Below are positions 45,431 to 55,700 of a stretch of DNA of 64,000 nt, one piece after another (within the stretch, counting starts at the first letter, position 1; every line of letters starts with the position of its first letter). Source of the stretch: Methylobacterium sp. B4 (lineage in GTDB: Bacteria > Pseudomonadota > Alphaproteobacteria > Rhizobiales > Beijerinckiaceae); NCBI RefSeq assembly GCF_003201865.1, contig NZ_QJJJ01000001.1, positions 248,001 through 312,000 on the forward strand. The letters are read 5' to 3'. The notes beneath the pieces were generated by a model, which saw only the letters and a list, made by a program, of their open reading frames with translations, made no database searches and was not told the DNA's origin. A program made the translations under genes and the position numbers.

Positions 45431-45664
45431 CTACCGGTGGGCGAGGATTAGGGTGATGAGCACGGCGGCGACGCTGAGGAACATCACGCTGCCGAGGATC
45501 GCCCCGGTCACGGCGTTGACGGAGACGTAGGTTCCGGCGACGCGGCTCAGGGCCGGCACGACGCCGTGCCGGTCCGGCCCACCGCCGGGATGCCCGCAGG
45601 ACGGGCAGGCGAAGGCCTTCTCGGAGATGCGGTGATCGCAGGCGGGACAATTGACGAGACCCAT
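45431..45664 (-). CDS. Zinc-ribbon single-span membrane protein
   Basis: A 77-residue protein. The N-terminal MGLVNCPACDHRISEKAFACPSCGHP is a zinc ribbon with two CxxC pairs. A C-terminal hydrophobic segment (AILGSVMFLSVAAVLITLIL) is a single membrane span. Proteins of this shape are widespread with unknown function. The ATG at 45664 is the natural start. It converges with the deacetylase gene and lies 98 bp downstream of ribB. Confidence 0.7.
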   Translation of the reverse strand: MGLVNCPACDHRISEKAFACPSCGHPGGGPDRHGVVPALSRVAGTYVSVNAVTGAILGSVMFLSVAAVLITLILAHR

Positions 45665-45762
45665 GCGCGCTCCTTCGTCCGCAACCGGTGGTCGGATCGA
45701 CCCCCTCTCGAGGAACTGGGAACGGCCGCGCTTGTCCGCAAGGGCCGCACCCGGAGTCCGCA

Positions 45763-46839
45763 TCAGCCCTCCAGCGGCTCCTCGCTGACGAGTTCGATCC
45801 CGAAGCCCGACAAGCCGACATAGGAGCGGGACGAGGAGGACAGGTTGCGGATGGAGACGACGCCGAGGTCGCGCAGGATCTGCGCGCCCAGGCCCACCTC
45901 GCGCCACTGGCGCACGCGCTGGGCCTCGGCGCCCTCCTCCGCGTAGCGGTTGAGCGGGACGCCCGCCGTGCCGTCGCGCAGGTAGACGAGGATGCCGCGG
46001 CCCTCCTTGGCGAAGCGGCGCATCACCGCCTCGATCTGCCCTCCGCCCTCGATCACGTCGGCGACCACGTTGGAGCGGTGCAGGCGCACGGGCATGTTGC
46101 GGCCGTCGCCGATGGGGCCGTGCACGAAGGCGAATTGCTGGATCGGCTCGAAGGGCGTGACGTAGGCGTAGCCCGTCATCGCACCGAACTCGGTCTTGAC
46201 CGGGAAGGTGCCGACCCGCTCCACCAACCGGTCGCGGGCCTGCCGGTAGGCGATCAGGTCGGCGACCGAGACGCGCTTGAGGCTGTGGCGCTGCGAGAAG
46301 TCGTCGATCTGCGGCCCCTTCATCACGGTGCCGTCGTCGTTGGCGAGTTCGCAGATCACGCCCACCGGCGGCAGGCCGGCGAGCTTGCACAGATCGACGG
46401 CGGCTTCCGTGTGGCCGGAGCGCATCAGCACGCCGCCGTCTCGGGCGATCAGCGGGAAGACGTGGCCGGGCCGCACGAAGTCGCCCGCGCCCATGTTGCC
46501 GTTGGCCAGCGCCCGCACCGTGTTGCAGCGCTGCTCCGCCGAAATGCCGGTGGTCAGGCCGTGGCGCACGTCCACGGTGACGGTGAAGGCGGTGCCGAGA
46601 GGCGCGTCGTTCGAGGCCACCATCGGGTCGAGATGGAGGCGGCGCGCCTCGTCGAGGGTGATCGGCGCGCAGACGATGCCGCAGGTGTTGCGGATGATGA
46701 ACGCCATCTTCTCCGGCGTGCAGAGCGAGGCGGCGACGACGAGATCGCCCTCGTTCTCGCGGTCGTCGTCGTCGGTGACGACCACGATCTCGCCGCGGGC
46801 GAAGGCTTCGATGGCCTCGGTGACGGTGCAGTGGGACAC
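45763..46839 (-). CDS. ribB: 3,4-dihydroxy-2-butanone 4-phosphate synthase with degenerate GTP cyclohydrolase II half
   Basis: A 358-residue riboflavin-pathway enzyme. The N-terminal domain (1-205) has the DHBP synthase signatures DDDDRENEGDLVVAA, TAFTVTVDVRHGLTTGISA, RPGHVFPLIARDGGVL and RSGHTEAAVDLCKLAG; it makes DHBP from ribulose 5-phosphate. The C-terminal half (about 210-358) is folded like GTP cyclohydrolase II but lacks the zinc cysteines: the usual SECLTGDVF region reads VRLHRSNVVADVI and no CDC follows. The second activity is therefore probably lost, and a separate ribA would be needed. The start is GTG at 46839. It lies 34 bp after aroC. Confidence 0.92.
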   Translation of the reverse strand: MSHCTVTEAIEAFARGEIVVVTDDDDRENEGDLVVAASLCTPEKMAFIIRNTCGIVCAPITLDEARRLHLDPMVASNDAPLGTAFTVTVDVRHGLTTGISAEQRCNTVRALANGNMGAGDFVRPGHVFPLIARDGGVLMRSGHTEAAVDLCKLAGLPPVGVICELANDDGTVMKGPQIDDFSQRHSLKRVSVADLIAYRQARDRLVERVGTFPVKTEFGAMTGYAYVTPFEPIQQFAFVHGPIGDGRNMPVRLHRSNVVADVIEGGGQIEAVMRRFAKEGRGILVYLRDGTAGVPLNRYAEEGAEAQRVRQWREVGLGAQILRDLGVVSIRNLSSSSRSYVGLSGFGIELVSEEPLEG

Positions 46840-46873
46840 GGGCTAGGTCTCGCTTCTGGCAGCGGGCCGGCGA

Positions 46874-47965
46874 TCAGCCGACCTGGCCGCGGTGGCGCAG
46901 GAAATGGTCGGCCAGCACGCAGGCCATCATCGCCTCGGCGACGGGGACGGCGCGGATGCCGACGCAAGGGTCGTGGCGGCCCCTGGTGATCAGATCGACC
47001 TCGCCGCCGTCGCGGTTCACGCTCTGGCGCGGCGTCAGGATCGAGGACGTGGGCTTCACGGCAAAGCGCACCACCACCGGCTCGCCCGAGGAGATGCCGC
47101 CGAGAATGCCGCCGGCATGGTTGGCGAGGAAGCGCGGGCGCCCGTCATTGCCGGCGCGCATCTCGTCGGCGTTGTCCTCGCCGCGCAACGCCGCGGCCGC
47201 GAAGCCGTCGCCGATCTCGACGCCCTTGACCGCGTTGATCGACATCATCGCCGCGGCGAGATCGGCGTCGAGCTTGCCGTAGACCGGGGCGCCGAGACCG
47301 GGGGGCACGCCCTCGGCCACCACCTCGATCACCGCGCCGACGGAGGAGCCGTCCTTCCGGATGCCGTCGAGATAGGTCTCGTAGAGCGCGGCCGCCTTCG
47401 CATCCGGGCAGAAGAACGGGTTGTTGCCGACCTCGGCCCAGTCCCAGTTCGCGCGGTCGATCCCGTGCGGGCCCATCTGCACCAGGGCAGCGCGGATGGT
47501 GATGCCGGGGATCACCTTGCGCGCGACCGCGCCCGCCGCGACCCGCGCGGCGGTCTCGCGGGCGGAGGAGCGCCCACCGCCGCGATAGTCGCGGATGCCG
47601 TACTTGGCGTCGTAGGTGTAGTCGGCGTGGCCGGGCCGGTAGCTGTCGCGGATCTCGGAATAGTCCTTCGAGCGCTGGTCGGTGTTCTCGATCATCAGCG
47701 CGATCGGCGTGCCCGTGGTGAGCTGGCGCCCGCCGGTGCGGTCGTCGCTGAACACCCCCGACAGGATCTTCACCTGATCGGGCTCGCGCCGCTGCGTGGT
47801 GAAGCGCGACTGGCCGGGCTTGCGCCGGTCGAGCTCGGCCTGGATCTCGTCGGCCTCCAGCGCGAGGCCGGGCGGGCAGCCGTCCACCACGCAGCCGAGA
47901 GCGACCCCGTGGCTCTCGCCGAAGGTCGTGACGCGGAACAGGTGGCCGAAGCTGTTGTGGGACAT
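46874..47965 (-). CDS. aroC: Chorismate synthase
   Basis: A 363-residue FMN-dependent lyase that converts EPSP to chorismate, the last common step of aromatic amino-acid synthesis. The three family signatures are present: [54 protein letters not shown] and the C-terminal [31 protein letters not shown] is the active-site loop. The ATG at 47965 is clear. ribB follows closely on the same strand. Confidence 0.96.
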   Translation of the reverse strand: MSHNSFGHLFRVTTFGESHGVALGCVVDGCPPGLALEADEIQAELDRRKPGQSRFTTQRREPDQVKILSGVFSDDRTGGRQLTTGTPIALMIENTDQRSKDYSEIRDSYRPGHADYTYDAKYGIRDYRGGGRSSARETAARVAAGAVARKVIPGITIRAALVQMGPHGIDRANWDWAEVGNNPFFCPDAKAAALYETYLDGIRKDGSSVGAVIEVVAEGVPPGLGAPVYGKLDADLAAAMMSINAVKGVEIGDGFAAAALRGEDNADEMRAGNDGRPRFLANHAGGILGGISSGEPVVVRFAVKPTSSILTPRQSVNRDGGEVDLITRGRHDPCVGIRAVPVAEAMMACVLADHFLRHRGQVG

Positions 47966-48088
47966 GGTGCGCGTGCCTTAGCGCGGCTTGAAAGACGGCA
48001 CAAATTCGAGCCGCGCACGACAGCTGCCCTGTCGCCGCACAGGCTCAATTCGTGGCCGCGCTCATTTCCAAAAGGGGTTTGCGGCCAG

Positions 48089-48682
48089 TCACGCCTTGGC
48101 TCCGCCCCGCGCCTTCAGAGCGCGGTAGGCCGCGATCCCCGTGGCGAGATCGGCGTGCAGGCGCCGCTCGTCGGCCAGTGCACCGAGATCGTAGGTCACT
48201 CCGAGGATGTGGGCGGCCTCGTAGCCCTCCGGCAATTCGCCGACGCTTCCCAAAGTGATCGCCGGGACCGGCAGCGCGTCCGAAAAATCCGAGAGGCGGT
48301 CCCGCAACCGGGTTCCGGCGGCGCGCAGATGATCGCCCGCACGCGGACCGTGCTCGCGGATCGCCGTCACCGTTCCCTGCGCCAGGGAGAGATGCACTGC
48401 TTCGCGATGGGCGGGGAAGAGGTAGACGAGGTAGTATCCGCGGGTCGCGCTCGTCGTCACCGCCGGGTCGAACACCGCGAGCCAGGGCACGGCCGCCCAG
48501 TGACTGCCGCGGCCCGGACTGCCCTTGACGAGGAAGGAGCCGCCGAGCGGTCCGAGCGCCCGGCGCAGCTCGTCCGGCGCCCCTTTGCGGATCACGTGCG
48601 CCAGCGGGTGCCCGGCCACCGGGTCGAGACGGGCGAGCGGGTATTCCTCGATGATGAGGCGCAGGGCGTGACCGAGAGTCAA
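48089..48682 (-). CDS. Stand-alone DUF3578 (McrB N-terminal-like) protein
   Basis: A 197-residue single-domain protein. Its sequence EEYPLARLDPVAGHPLAHVIRKGAPDEL, SFLVKGSPGRGSHWAAVPWLAVFDPAVTTSATRGYYLVYLF and VHLSLAQGTVTAIRE matches DUF3578/MrcB_N, the domain at the N-terminus of McrB-type and related restriction proteins that is linked with recognising modified DNA. No AAA+ or nuclease domain follows and no mcrC is adjacent. The start is TTG at 48682, overlapping the anmK stop by 4 bp (TTGA), so it is co-translated with anmK. It might be a DNA-modification reader or regulator, or a relic of a defence locus. Confidence 0.78.
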   Translation of the reverse strand: MTLGHALRLIIEEYPLARLDPVAGHPLAHVIRKGAPDELRRALGPLGGSFLVKGSPGRGSHWAAVPWLAVFDPAVTTSATRGYYLVYLFPAHREAVHLSLAQGTVTAIREHGPRAGDHLRAAGTRLRDRLSDFSDALPVPAITLGSVGELPEGYEAAHILGVTYDLGALADERRLHADLATGIAAYRALKARGGAKA

Positions 48683-49812
48683 GGCTCCGAGACGATCCCG
48701 CCGGTGACCGGGGCGCGCACGCCCGTGGTGGTCGGATAGGTGAGCGCACGCCCCTCCAGGGCGCGCAGCGCCAGATAGGCGAAGGCCTGTGCCTCCAGGA
48801 AGTCCGAGGACCAGCCGATCGCGTCGGCATTCATCACCTCGGCCTCAAGAAGCCGCTCCAGCATCGCCATCAGCGTGCGGTTCTTCGCGCCTCCGCCGCC
48901 GACGATCCAGCGGGTCGGGCGCTCGCGCGCGAAGGCGAGGCTGCGGGCGACCGCGTGCGCGGTGAAGGCGGTCAGCGTCGCCGCGCCGTCCTCGATCGTG
49001 AGGTAGCCGGCGAGCCGGTGCGAGAACCAGTTCCGGTCGAGCGATTTGGGTGGCGCGCGCAGGATCAGCGGATGGCCGAGCAGGTTTTCGAGCAGGTCTT
49101 CGTCCACGCGGCCGCGGGCGGCGGTGGCGCCCCCCTCATCGAAATCCCTCCCCTCGCGCTCCTTCATCCAGTCGTTGATCGGGCCGTTGCCCGGCCCGGT
49201 GTCGAAGGCGAGCACGCCGCCGGCCGAATCGATCAGGGTGACGTTGGCGAGTCCGCCGATGTTGAGGATTCCGAGCGGCCCTGAAAAGCCGGCGGCCTCG
49301 GCCAGCGCCTTGTGAAACACCGGCACCAGCGGCGCACCCTGGCCGCCCTGCGCCACGTCGTTGGCACGCATGTCGGACACCACCCGAACGCCGAGGCGCT
49401 TGGCCAGCGCGGCGCCGTCGCCGATCTGCACGGTGAGGCCGAGCCGGGGCCGGTGGATCACGGTCTGCCCGTGGAAGCCGACCACGTCGATCTCTTCGGG
49501 CCGCAGGTCGTTCTGCGCCAGGAAGGCTTCGATCGCCTCGGCATGGGCGTTTGTGACGAAGTCTTCCGCCTGCCGAAGGCGGCCGGGCCGCTCGTCCCGA
49601 TTGCGGATGCCTTCCGCATCGCGGGTCGCCTCGCGCAGGAGCGCCTTCTCGTCCTCGCCGTAGCCGCGATATCCCGTCGGACCGAGCGGCGCGATGAAGC
49701 CGTTGGCGGACGTCACGACCCGGATGCGCTCGCCGTCGCTCTCGATCAGCGCCACGTCGATCCCGTCCAGCGAGGTGCCGCTCATCAGGCCGATCGCGCG
49801 CTTCATCGCCAT
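48679..49812 (-). CDS. anmK: Anhydro-N-acetylmuramic acid kinase
   Basis: A 377-residue ASKHA-fold kinase that phosphorylates and opens 1,6-anhydro-MurNAc from peptidoglycan recycling, giving MurNAc-6-phosphate. Motifs: [18 protein letters not shown] at the N-terminus, [58 protein letters not shown] and [12 protein letters not shown]. Two ATGs are possible at 49812 and 49806; the first is used here. It is divergent from tyrS and overlaps the DUF3578 gene. Confidence 0.93.
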   Translation of the reverse strand: MAMKRAIGLMSGTSLDGIDVALIESDGERIRVVTSANGFIAPLGPTGYRGYGEDEKALLREATRDAEGIRNRDERPGRLRQAEDFVTNAHAEAIEAFLAQNDLRPEEIDVVGFHGQTVIHRPRLGLTVQIGDGAALAKRLGVRVVSDMRANDVAQGGQGAPLVPVFHKALAEAAGFSGPLGILNIGGLANVTLIDSAGGVLAFDTGPGNGPINDWMKEREGRDFDEGGATAARGRVDEDLLENLLGHPLILRAPPKSLDRNWFSHRLAGYLTIEDGAATLTAFTAHAVARSLAFARERPTRWIVGGGGAKNRTLMAMLERLLEAEVMNADAIGWSSDFLEAQAFAYLALRALEGRALTYPTTTGVRAPVTGGIVSEP

Positions 49813-49940
49813 GGCCGCCCCTCTCCCCGTGCCTTTCGCGGCCCGCCCTGCTAAGAGCCCGCGCGAGCGCTTCCCCTCCCGGGATAGCATTCCGGCCGCG
49901 CCGCTGTCGCGCCGCTCAAAACAGTCCGAGACCGACCACG

Positions 49941-51212
49941 ATGACCGCCGAGAGCTTCGCGCCGAAATCCAACTTCATCCGGGTGCTGCAGGAGCGCGGC
50001 TACATCCACCAAGCCTCCGATCTCGCCGGCATCGACGCGCTGGCGGCCGAGGGCGGGCTGACGACCTATACCGGCTACGACTGCACGGCGGCCTCGCTGC
50101 ATGTCGGCCACCTGCTCTCGATCATGATGCTGCACTGGCTGCAGCAGACCGGCGGCAGGCCCGTCGTGCTGATGGGCGGCGGCACCACCCGGGTCGGCGA
50201 CCCTTCGGGCCGCGACGAGTCGCGCAAGATCCTCTCGCTCGAGCAGATCGAGACCAACAAGGAGGGGATCAAGAAGACGTTCTCGCGCTTCCTCGGCTTC
50301 GGCGAGGGCGGAAACGATGCCGTGATGGTCGACAACGCCGAGTGGCTGACCCGGCTCAACTACATCGAGATGCTGCGCGACATCGGCCGCCACTTCTCGG
50401 TCAACCGCATGATGTCGATGGACAGCGTGCGCATGCGGCTGGAGCGCGACCAGGAACTCTCGTTCCTGGAGTTCAACTACATGATCCTCCAGTCCTACGA
50501 TTTCGTGGAGCTCAACCGCCGCCTCGGCACCCGCCTGCAGATGGGCGGTTCGGATCAGTGGGGCAACATCGTCAACGGCATCGATCTCGGCCGGCGCATG
50601 GGCACGCCCCAGCTCTACGGCCTGACCTGCCCGCTGCTCACCACAGCGTCCGGCGCCAAGATGGGCAAGACCGCCGCCGGCGCGGTCTGGCTCGATGCGG
50701 GCATGCTCTCGCCTTACGATTACTGGCAATTCTGGCGCAACACCGAGGATGCCGACGTCGGCCGCTTCCTCAAGCTGTTCACGCTGCTGCCGCTCGCCGA
50801 GATCGAGCGCTTGGCCGCGCTGCAGGGCGCCGAGATCAACGAGGCCAAGACGGTGCTGGCCACCGAGGCGACCCGGCTGATGCACGGCGACGAGGCGGCG
50901 CAGCAGGCGGCGGAGACGGCCCGCAAGACCTTCGTGGAGGGCACGCTCGCGGAGTCGCTACCGAGCGTCGCCGTGCCGCGCGCGGCGCTGGAGGCGGGAC
51001 TCGGCCTGCTCACGGCGTTCGGTCCGGATTACGCCCGGCTGGTTCCCTCCACGAGCGAGGCGCGCCGCCAGATCAAGAGCGGCGGGCTGCGGGTCAACGA
51101 CGTACAGGTAAGCGATGAGCGCGCGGTCCTGCGCAGTGAAGACCTGACCGTCGAGGGCGTGATCAAGCTTTCCTTCGGACGCAAGAAGCACGTGCTGCTG
51201 CGGCCGGAATGA
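49941..51212 (+). CDS. tyrS: Tyrosyl-tRNA synthetase
   Basis: A 423-residue class I synthetase. The HIGH-type motif is HVGH (54-57) in SLHVGHLLS; tyrosine pocket residues are in [12 protein letters not shown] and [11 protein letters not shown]; the KMSKS motif appears as KMGKT (240-244). The C-terminal S4 RNA-binding domain occupies about 360-420 ([17 protein letters not shown]). The ATG at 49941 fits the family N-terminus. A 128-bp gap separates it from anmK. Confidence 0.96.
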   Translation: MTAESFAPKSNFIRVLQERGYIHQASDLAGIDALAAEGGLTTYTGYDCTAASLHVGHLLSIMMLHWLQQTGGRPVVLMGGGTTRVGDPSGRDESRKILSLEQIETNKEGIKKTFSRFLGFGEGGNDAVMVDNAEWLTRLNYIEMLRDIGRHFSVNRMMSMDSVRMRLERDQELSFLEFNYMILQSYDFVELNRRLGTRLQMGGSDQWGNIVNGIDLGRRMGTPQLYGLTCPLLTTASGAKMGKTAAGAVWLDAGMLSPYDYWQFWRNTEDADVGRFLKLFTLLPLAEIERLAALQGAEINEAKTVLATEATRLMHGDEAAQQAAETARKTFVEGTLAESLPSVAVPRAALEAGLGLLTAFGPDYARLVPSTSEARRQIKSGGLRVNDVQVSDERAVLRSEDLTVEGVIKLSFGRKKHVLLRPE

Positions 51213-51459
51213 GCCTTCCGCATCGGTTCGATCACGCTCGCGCTGCCGGATTGCCTGCACTCAGCCTCCCCGCGCGTGATCGACCGTCTTTTCCGCGAGC
51301 GTGAACGAACCGATCCGGCACCGCCGCGGCCGGAAGAGCACAGCCCGAACGGAGGGCGGCTCTTGAAAGCGCCGGGAACGCGATGACTCGATCGGGTCGG
51401 CCCAGCGAGGGGCGCTACAGGCCGCCAAGCGGACGTTGCTCGCTGAGAACAGTAGGAGT

Positions 51460-52059
51460 TTAGAAGCGGCTCCGTTTGGCGAGGGCACGCCCGACCGCCC
51501 ACAGTAGAGCATCGGCGGCAACGCGCAGCGCTGTCCTATCGTGTCCAGCCATCTTATCGACCGCGTGTCGGGCTTGAAGCGCGCAGGTTGCGAGGCGATC
51601 GAGCGGCGATTCGTTCTTTTGCAGGAAGAAGAACGCGTGATTTTCCGCTTGCCAGTTCAGCTTGCTCTCGGTGATGTCGACGACGATGCCGCGCCCGATG
51701 ACGTTTCCGGTATTGTCATCGCGCTCGTAATGTCCCCGCGCCAACACCCAGCGCACGCCGTTCGCGGCTGAGCAGACGCGATACTCGACCACGAACGAGC
51801 CGCCATGCTCAAAGACGCGACCGATATTCGTGAAGAATTCCTCCCGGTCGGCAGGGAAGATCGCCTCAGCGTAGGCCGACAGGGGCAATCCGATCGCGGC
51901 TTGCATGGGATCTAGGCCGAACAATGCGGCGGTGGTTGCATCAGCGACGGTGCGATCGCTTCCGAAGTCCGTTTCCCAGATGCCGACTTGAGAAGCAGTT
52001 AGAGCGTCAGGCAGCAGTTCAAGCCAATATCGCCTCGATTGATGCGGCATGCTTAACAT
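51460..52059 (-). CDS. Stand-alone PAS-domain protein
   Basis: A 199-residue protein. Residues about 22-132 form a PAS fold of the PAS_3 type: VGIWETDFGSDRTVADATTAALFGLDP, IFPADREEFF, GGSFVVEYRVCSAANGVRWVLARGHY and GRGIVVDITE. No kinase, GGDEF or DNA-binding domain follows; the C-terminal 65 residues are helical and unrecognised. It may be a truncated sensor or a partner for a kinase elsewhere. Starts at 52059 and 52050 are both possible, and neither has a clear ribosome-binding site. Confidence 0.68.
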   Translation of the reverse strand: MLSMPHQSRRYWLELLPDALTASQVGIWETDFGSDRTVADATTAALFGLDPMQAAIGLPLSAYAEAIFPADREEFFTNIGRVFEHGGSFVVEYRVCSAANGVRWVLARGHYERDDNTGNVIGRGIVVDITESKLNWQAENHAFFFLQKNESPLDRLATCALQARHAVDKMAGHDRTALRVAADALLWAVGRALAKRSRF

Positions 52060-52708
52060 CCAATCTGCCGCTGATTAAAATTAGCGACAAAGGGCACCGA
52101 CGGCTGACAATTTCCGTATCATGCAATTTGGAAGGAAGGGAAGTCAAATGGCACGGGCGCTGCCCCTGTCCCGGATTGCAGCTATCCGAGTTCTTTGAAC
52201 GGATCGACTGAGCTTCGTGAATTGGCAGATGTGTTCGGCCTGCCGGTCGATGTGCTCAGGTGCCGGGAGAGACCCATCGGCTGCATGTGGACACAGATAG
52301 TCTTCGCTGGATCCGGCTGAGCGGTGCGCAGGGTGCCGTGATGTCTCGCATCGGCAAAAATGCGGATCAGAACCCAATCGAAGAAAGCATTTCCCTGTTT
52401 CCGGCACGCTGCAAACAAAGGTCGCAGCGTGAGGTAACGACTGTATTCAGGGCCGAGCTCGCGCGGCGCATCCTACGGATCGATGCTGTCTGCTTTGCTG
52501 TCAGACCGGATATCAGGACGAGCGAGTGAGCTCAGGCTTCAAGGCCGCTCGTCGGGGTCGAAAGAGTCCTGCATTCGACCTGTCCGCGAGCCCCTGGAAA
52601 TCCCATTGTCCCGATGCCGATCTCCGGCAGCCGGACATTCCCGCGGGATCGGAACCCGCCTGACGTCCAGGCAGAGTTCGCGACACGGCCGAGCGATGCC
52701 GTCTTTCT
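52060..52708. other. Second lower-GC islet, no recognisable gene
   Basis: About 650 bp with lower GC than its flanks. A GGAAGG ribosome-binding site precedes an ATG near 52148, but its frame closes after 16 codons. A plus-strand frame around 52195-52320 reads LNGSTELRELADVFGLPVDVL, and another at about 52340-52529 reads through as a basic polar peptide. These look like broken fragments. No RNA gene or transposon end was identified. Confidence 0.45.
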
Positions 52709-55700
52709 CTAACGCTCCGGTGCGCCCGCTCCGGCGCCGTTGGCGAAGGCGTCGCCGCTGCCCGCACCGAAGAGCTTGCGCAGGAAGCCGGGGGCGACCG
52801 CCGAGAGCGGGTTCACGTTCACCGTCGGCTTGGCGATCGGGCCCGAGACGTTGAAGTTGACCGCGAACAGGCCCTCGTTGCTGCCGCCCGCGAGCAGCGG
52901 GCCGACCAGCGGCAGGTGGGCCACCACGTTGTTGAGGCCGTAGAGCGGCACGAAGGTGCCGTCGATCTGCGTGCGCTCCTTGGCGGTGTCGAGCCAGCCG
53001 CCCGCGGTGAAGCCCATCGCCGCGTTCGAGATCGCCGCGTCCGAGAAGCTGACCCGCGAGCCGCTGCGGACGAAGTTCGCCCGCATCTTGTCGAAGCCGA
53101 CATCGTTGGCATTCGCCGCCGCGCGCCGTCCGTCCGCGGGGGGCGGCGCCTGGGCGACGATGCTCGAGAGCGCGGGCTCGTTGCGCAGGGCGAAGTCCTT
53201 GATCTGGACGACGCCGGCTTGGGGACCGTCATTGAGGTAGACGTTGAGTGCGAGGCGCCCGCCATTCATCCGCTTGTAGATGTCGAGGAAGCGCAGGGTC
53301 GCGCCGGAATCGGCGGATTCGAGGCTGAGCAGCGGCTGCCCGCGCTCGCCCTTCACCACCGTGGCGTTGAGGGGCGCGCCGCCGAAACGGCCCTTGAACT
53401 GGGCGGTGCGCACGTCCCCGCCCTTGAGGTTCGCCCTCAAGGTCACGTTGGTGAGCGACTCGCCGTTGAAGCCCGACAGGATGTTGGCGGCGAGTTCGGC
53501 GTCGATCTCCTTGCCCGAGTCGCGCCCGCCCTTCTCGTCCGGACCCGTCATGCTCTTGAGGAAGGGGCGCGCATCGACGACCGCGCCCTTCACGGCGACC
53601 TTGTAGGCCGAGCCCGCCCGGTCGAGGCTGACGCGCATGTCGTCGCCCGGCGAGAGCTTGAGGCTGGTGAGGTCCGCCCGCTCCAGGGTTCCCTCCGCCG
53701 AGATCGTGGCGCTGCCCCGGGCGAGCGCGGGCGCCGCGTCGAGGGCGATGTCGCGCAATTCCATCCCACCGCCCGCGCTCTCCACCAGGGTGAAGCCGAG
53801 CCGCCCGGCCTTGCCCACAGGCTTGCTCCAGCCCGGAAGCAATCCGTTGATCGAGGCCCGGGTCAGGTCCGCCTCGATCCGGGCGGGCGGCTTGCCCGCC
53901 GAGGCGGGGCGGCCGCCCACCGGCATCACCACGCGGGCGGGGATGACGCCGCCGAGTTGCGGCGCCGTGGGCAGGCCGCGCTTGGCCCGGAAAGCGTCGT
54001 CGAGGGAGAGCGTCACAACGGCCTCGCCGGGGCTGCCGGGCTTGGGCTGGCGCAGATCGATGGCGACGGGCGCGCCGAGCAGCCGGCCGTCGCCCTTCAG
54101 GGCAAAGCCGCTGCGGTCGAACGAGACGGAGAAGCGGCCGGCCTCGAAACGGTCCTTGCCGACCGCCTTCTCCATCGAGAGGTCGGTGAGCGTGCCGGTG
54201 AGCGTCACCGGCATCTCGGCGAGTTCGGGAACGTGCTTGAGGTCGATCGGCAGGTCGATGCGCAGGTCGGCCCGGCCCTTGATCGTGGAGGGGTCGATAT
54301 CGGCGCCGGTCAGCCCCCGGAACATCGGGGTTTCGAGGAGCGCGGCCAGCGAATCCGCGCTGCCGCCGAGGCGCAGGCCGACCTGAGCGACGACCTTGTG
54401 CGGCTCGGGATCGCGGATCACGAAGGAACCGTCCGAGAGCGAGAGCACGCGGCTGTCGGAGAGGCGGATCTCGGCGGTGGCGTTCTGGATCGTGGTGCTG
54501 CGCCCGGTGATCGTCCCGGAGACCCGGCCGCCGCTGAGCGGAGGTGCGTCCTGAGAGATGGTCAGCCCCGCCTCGGAGATCGCGAAGGTGACGCGGAGCG
54601 CGTTGTCCGGCATCGGGTCGCCGCGGGTCGCGGCGGCGAGTTCCGGCCCGCTCATGTCGATCTGGATGTCGGCTTGATCGAGCCGGCCGCCGCGCAACTC
54701 GTCCACGAGGTAGTTGCGCACCGCCGGGGCGATGTTCTCCGGCCAGAGCCGCAGGGCCTTGCGCCCGTCGGTGCCGCTGGCGCCGATGCGCAGGGTCAGC
54801 CCCGCATCGTCGGCCCGGGTTCCGACCGTGCCGCTCAGGCGGCCGTTCAGATTGTCCCCTGTGATGGCGAGCGACTCGATGTTGACCCCGCCGTTGCGCC
54901 CGGTCACGCGCCCCGTGACCGAGCCGACGCGGAAGGACGGGTCGGAGCGGGCGGCGCCGCGCAGCAGCAGGTCGTTGCCGGCGAGGTCCAGGGTCCAGGC
55001 CTCCGGCGCGCCGGAATGGCCGATGGCGAAGGCGCCGGTCAGGTGGGCCTCGTTGCCGCCGCCCTTGTAGTCGATCGCCGAGATGTCGAGGGAGCGCTGC
55101 GCCTCGTCCCAGCGGGCCTGGGCGCGCAGCTGTTCGATGACGACGGGGTTGAAGTCCTTCTCGTCGATGAGGAACAGGCCCTCGCCGGTTTTCACCTCCG
55201 CCTGCATCGTCTCGATGCGGCCGCCCACCAGGGCCACATCCGCCTTGGCCGAGATCTTCAGGTCGGACTCCACCGGCATCTTCGAATGGCCGGACAGGAG
55301 CAGGAGGTCGGTGACCGGCAGGTCGTCCAGGGTGATGACGCCCGCGCGCCGGCCCTCCCCCGCCTCGTGGACACGCCCGCCGAAGCGCCACTCGCCGTGG
55401 GGGCCGTCGATGCGCAGCTCGAACACCCGCGCGCCGTCGCTGGCGCCGCGGTGGAACAAGCCGTTCACCCGCTCGAAGGTCGCCTGATGGTTGGCGTCGT
55501 CGATCAGGGTCAGCCGACCGTTGGTGATGCGCGCCCGGTCGAGGGCGCCGATGACGCCCGCCGGGTCGAGCACCACGCCGAAGATCGAGGCGACCGCGGC
55601 CGAGACCGGCGAGACGGTGCCGCGGGCGGCATCCACGCTGGGCAGCGTGTGGGGCTTGGCCGCGTCGGCCTGATTGGGCGAGGAGGCCGCGAAGGCGATG

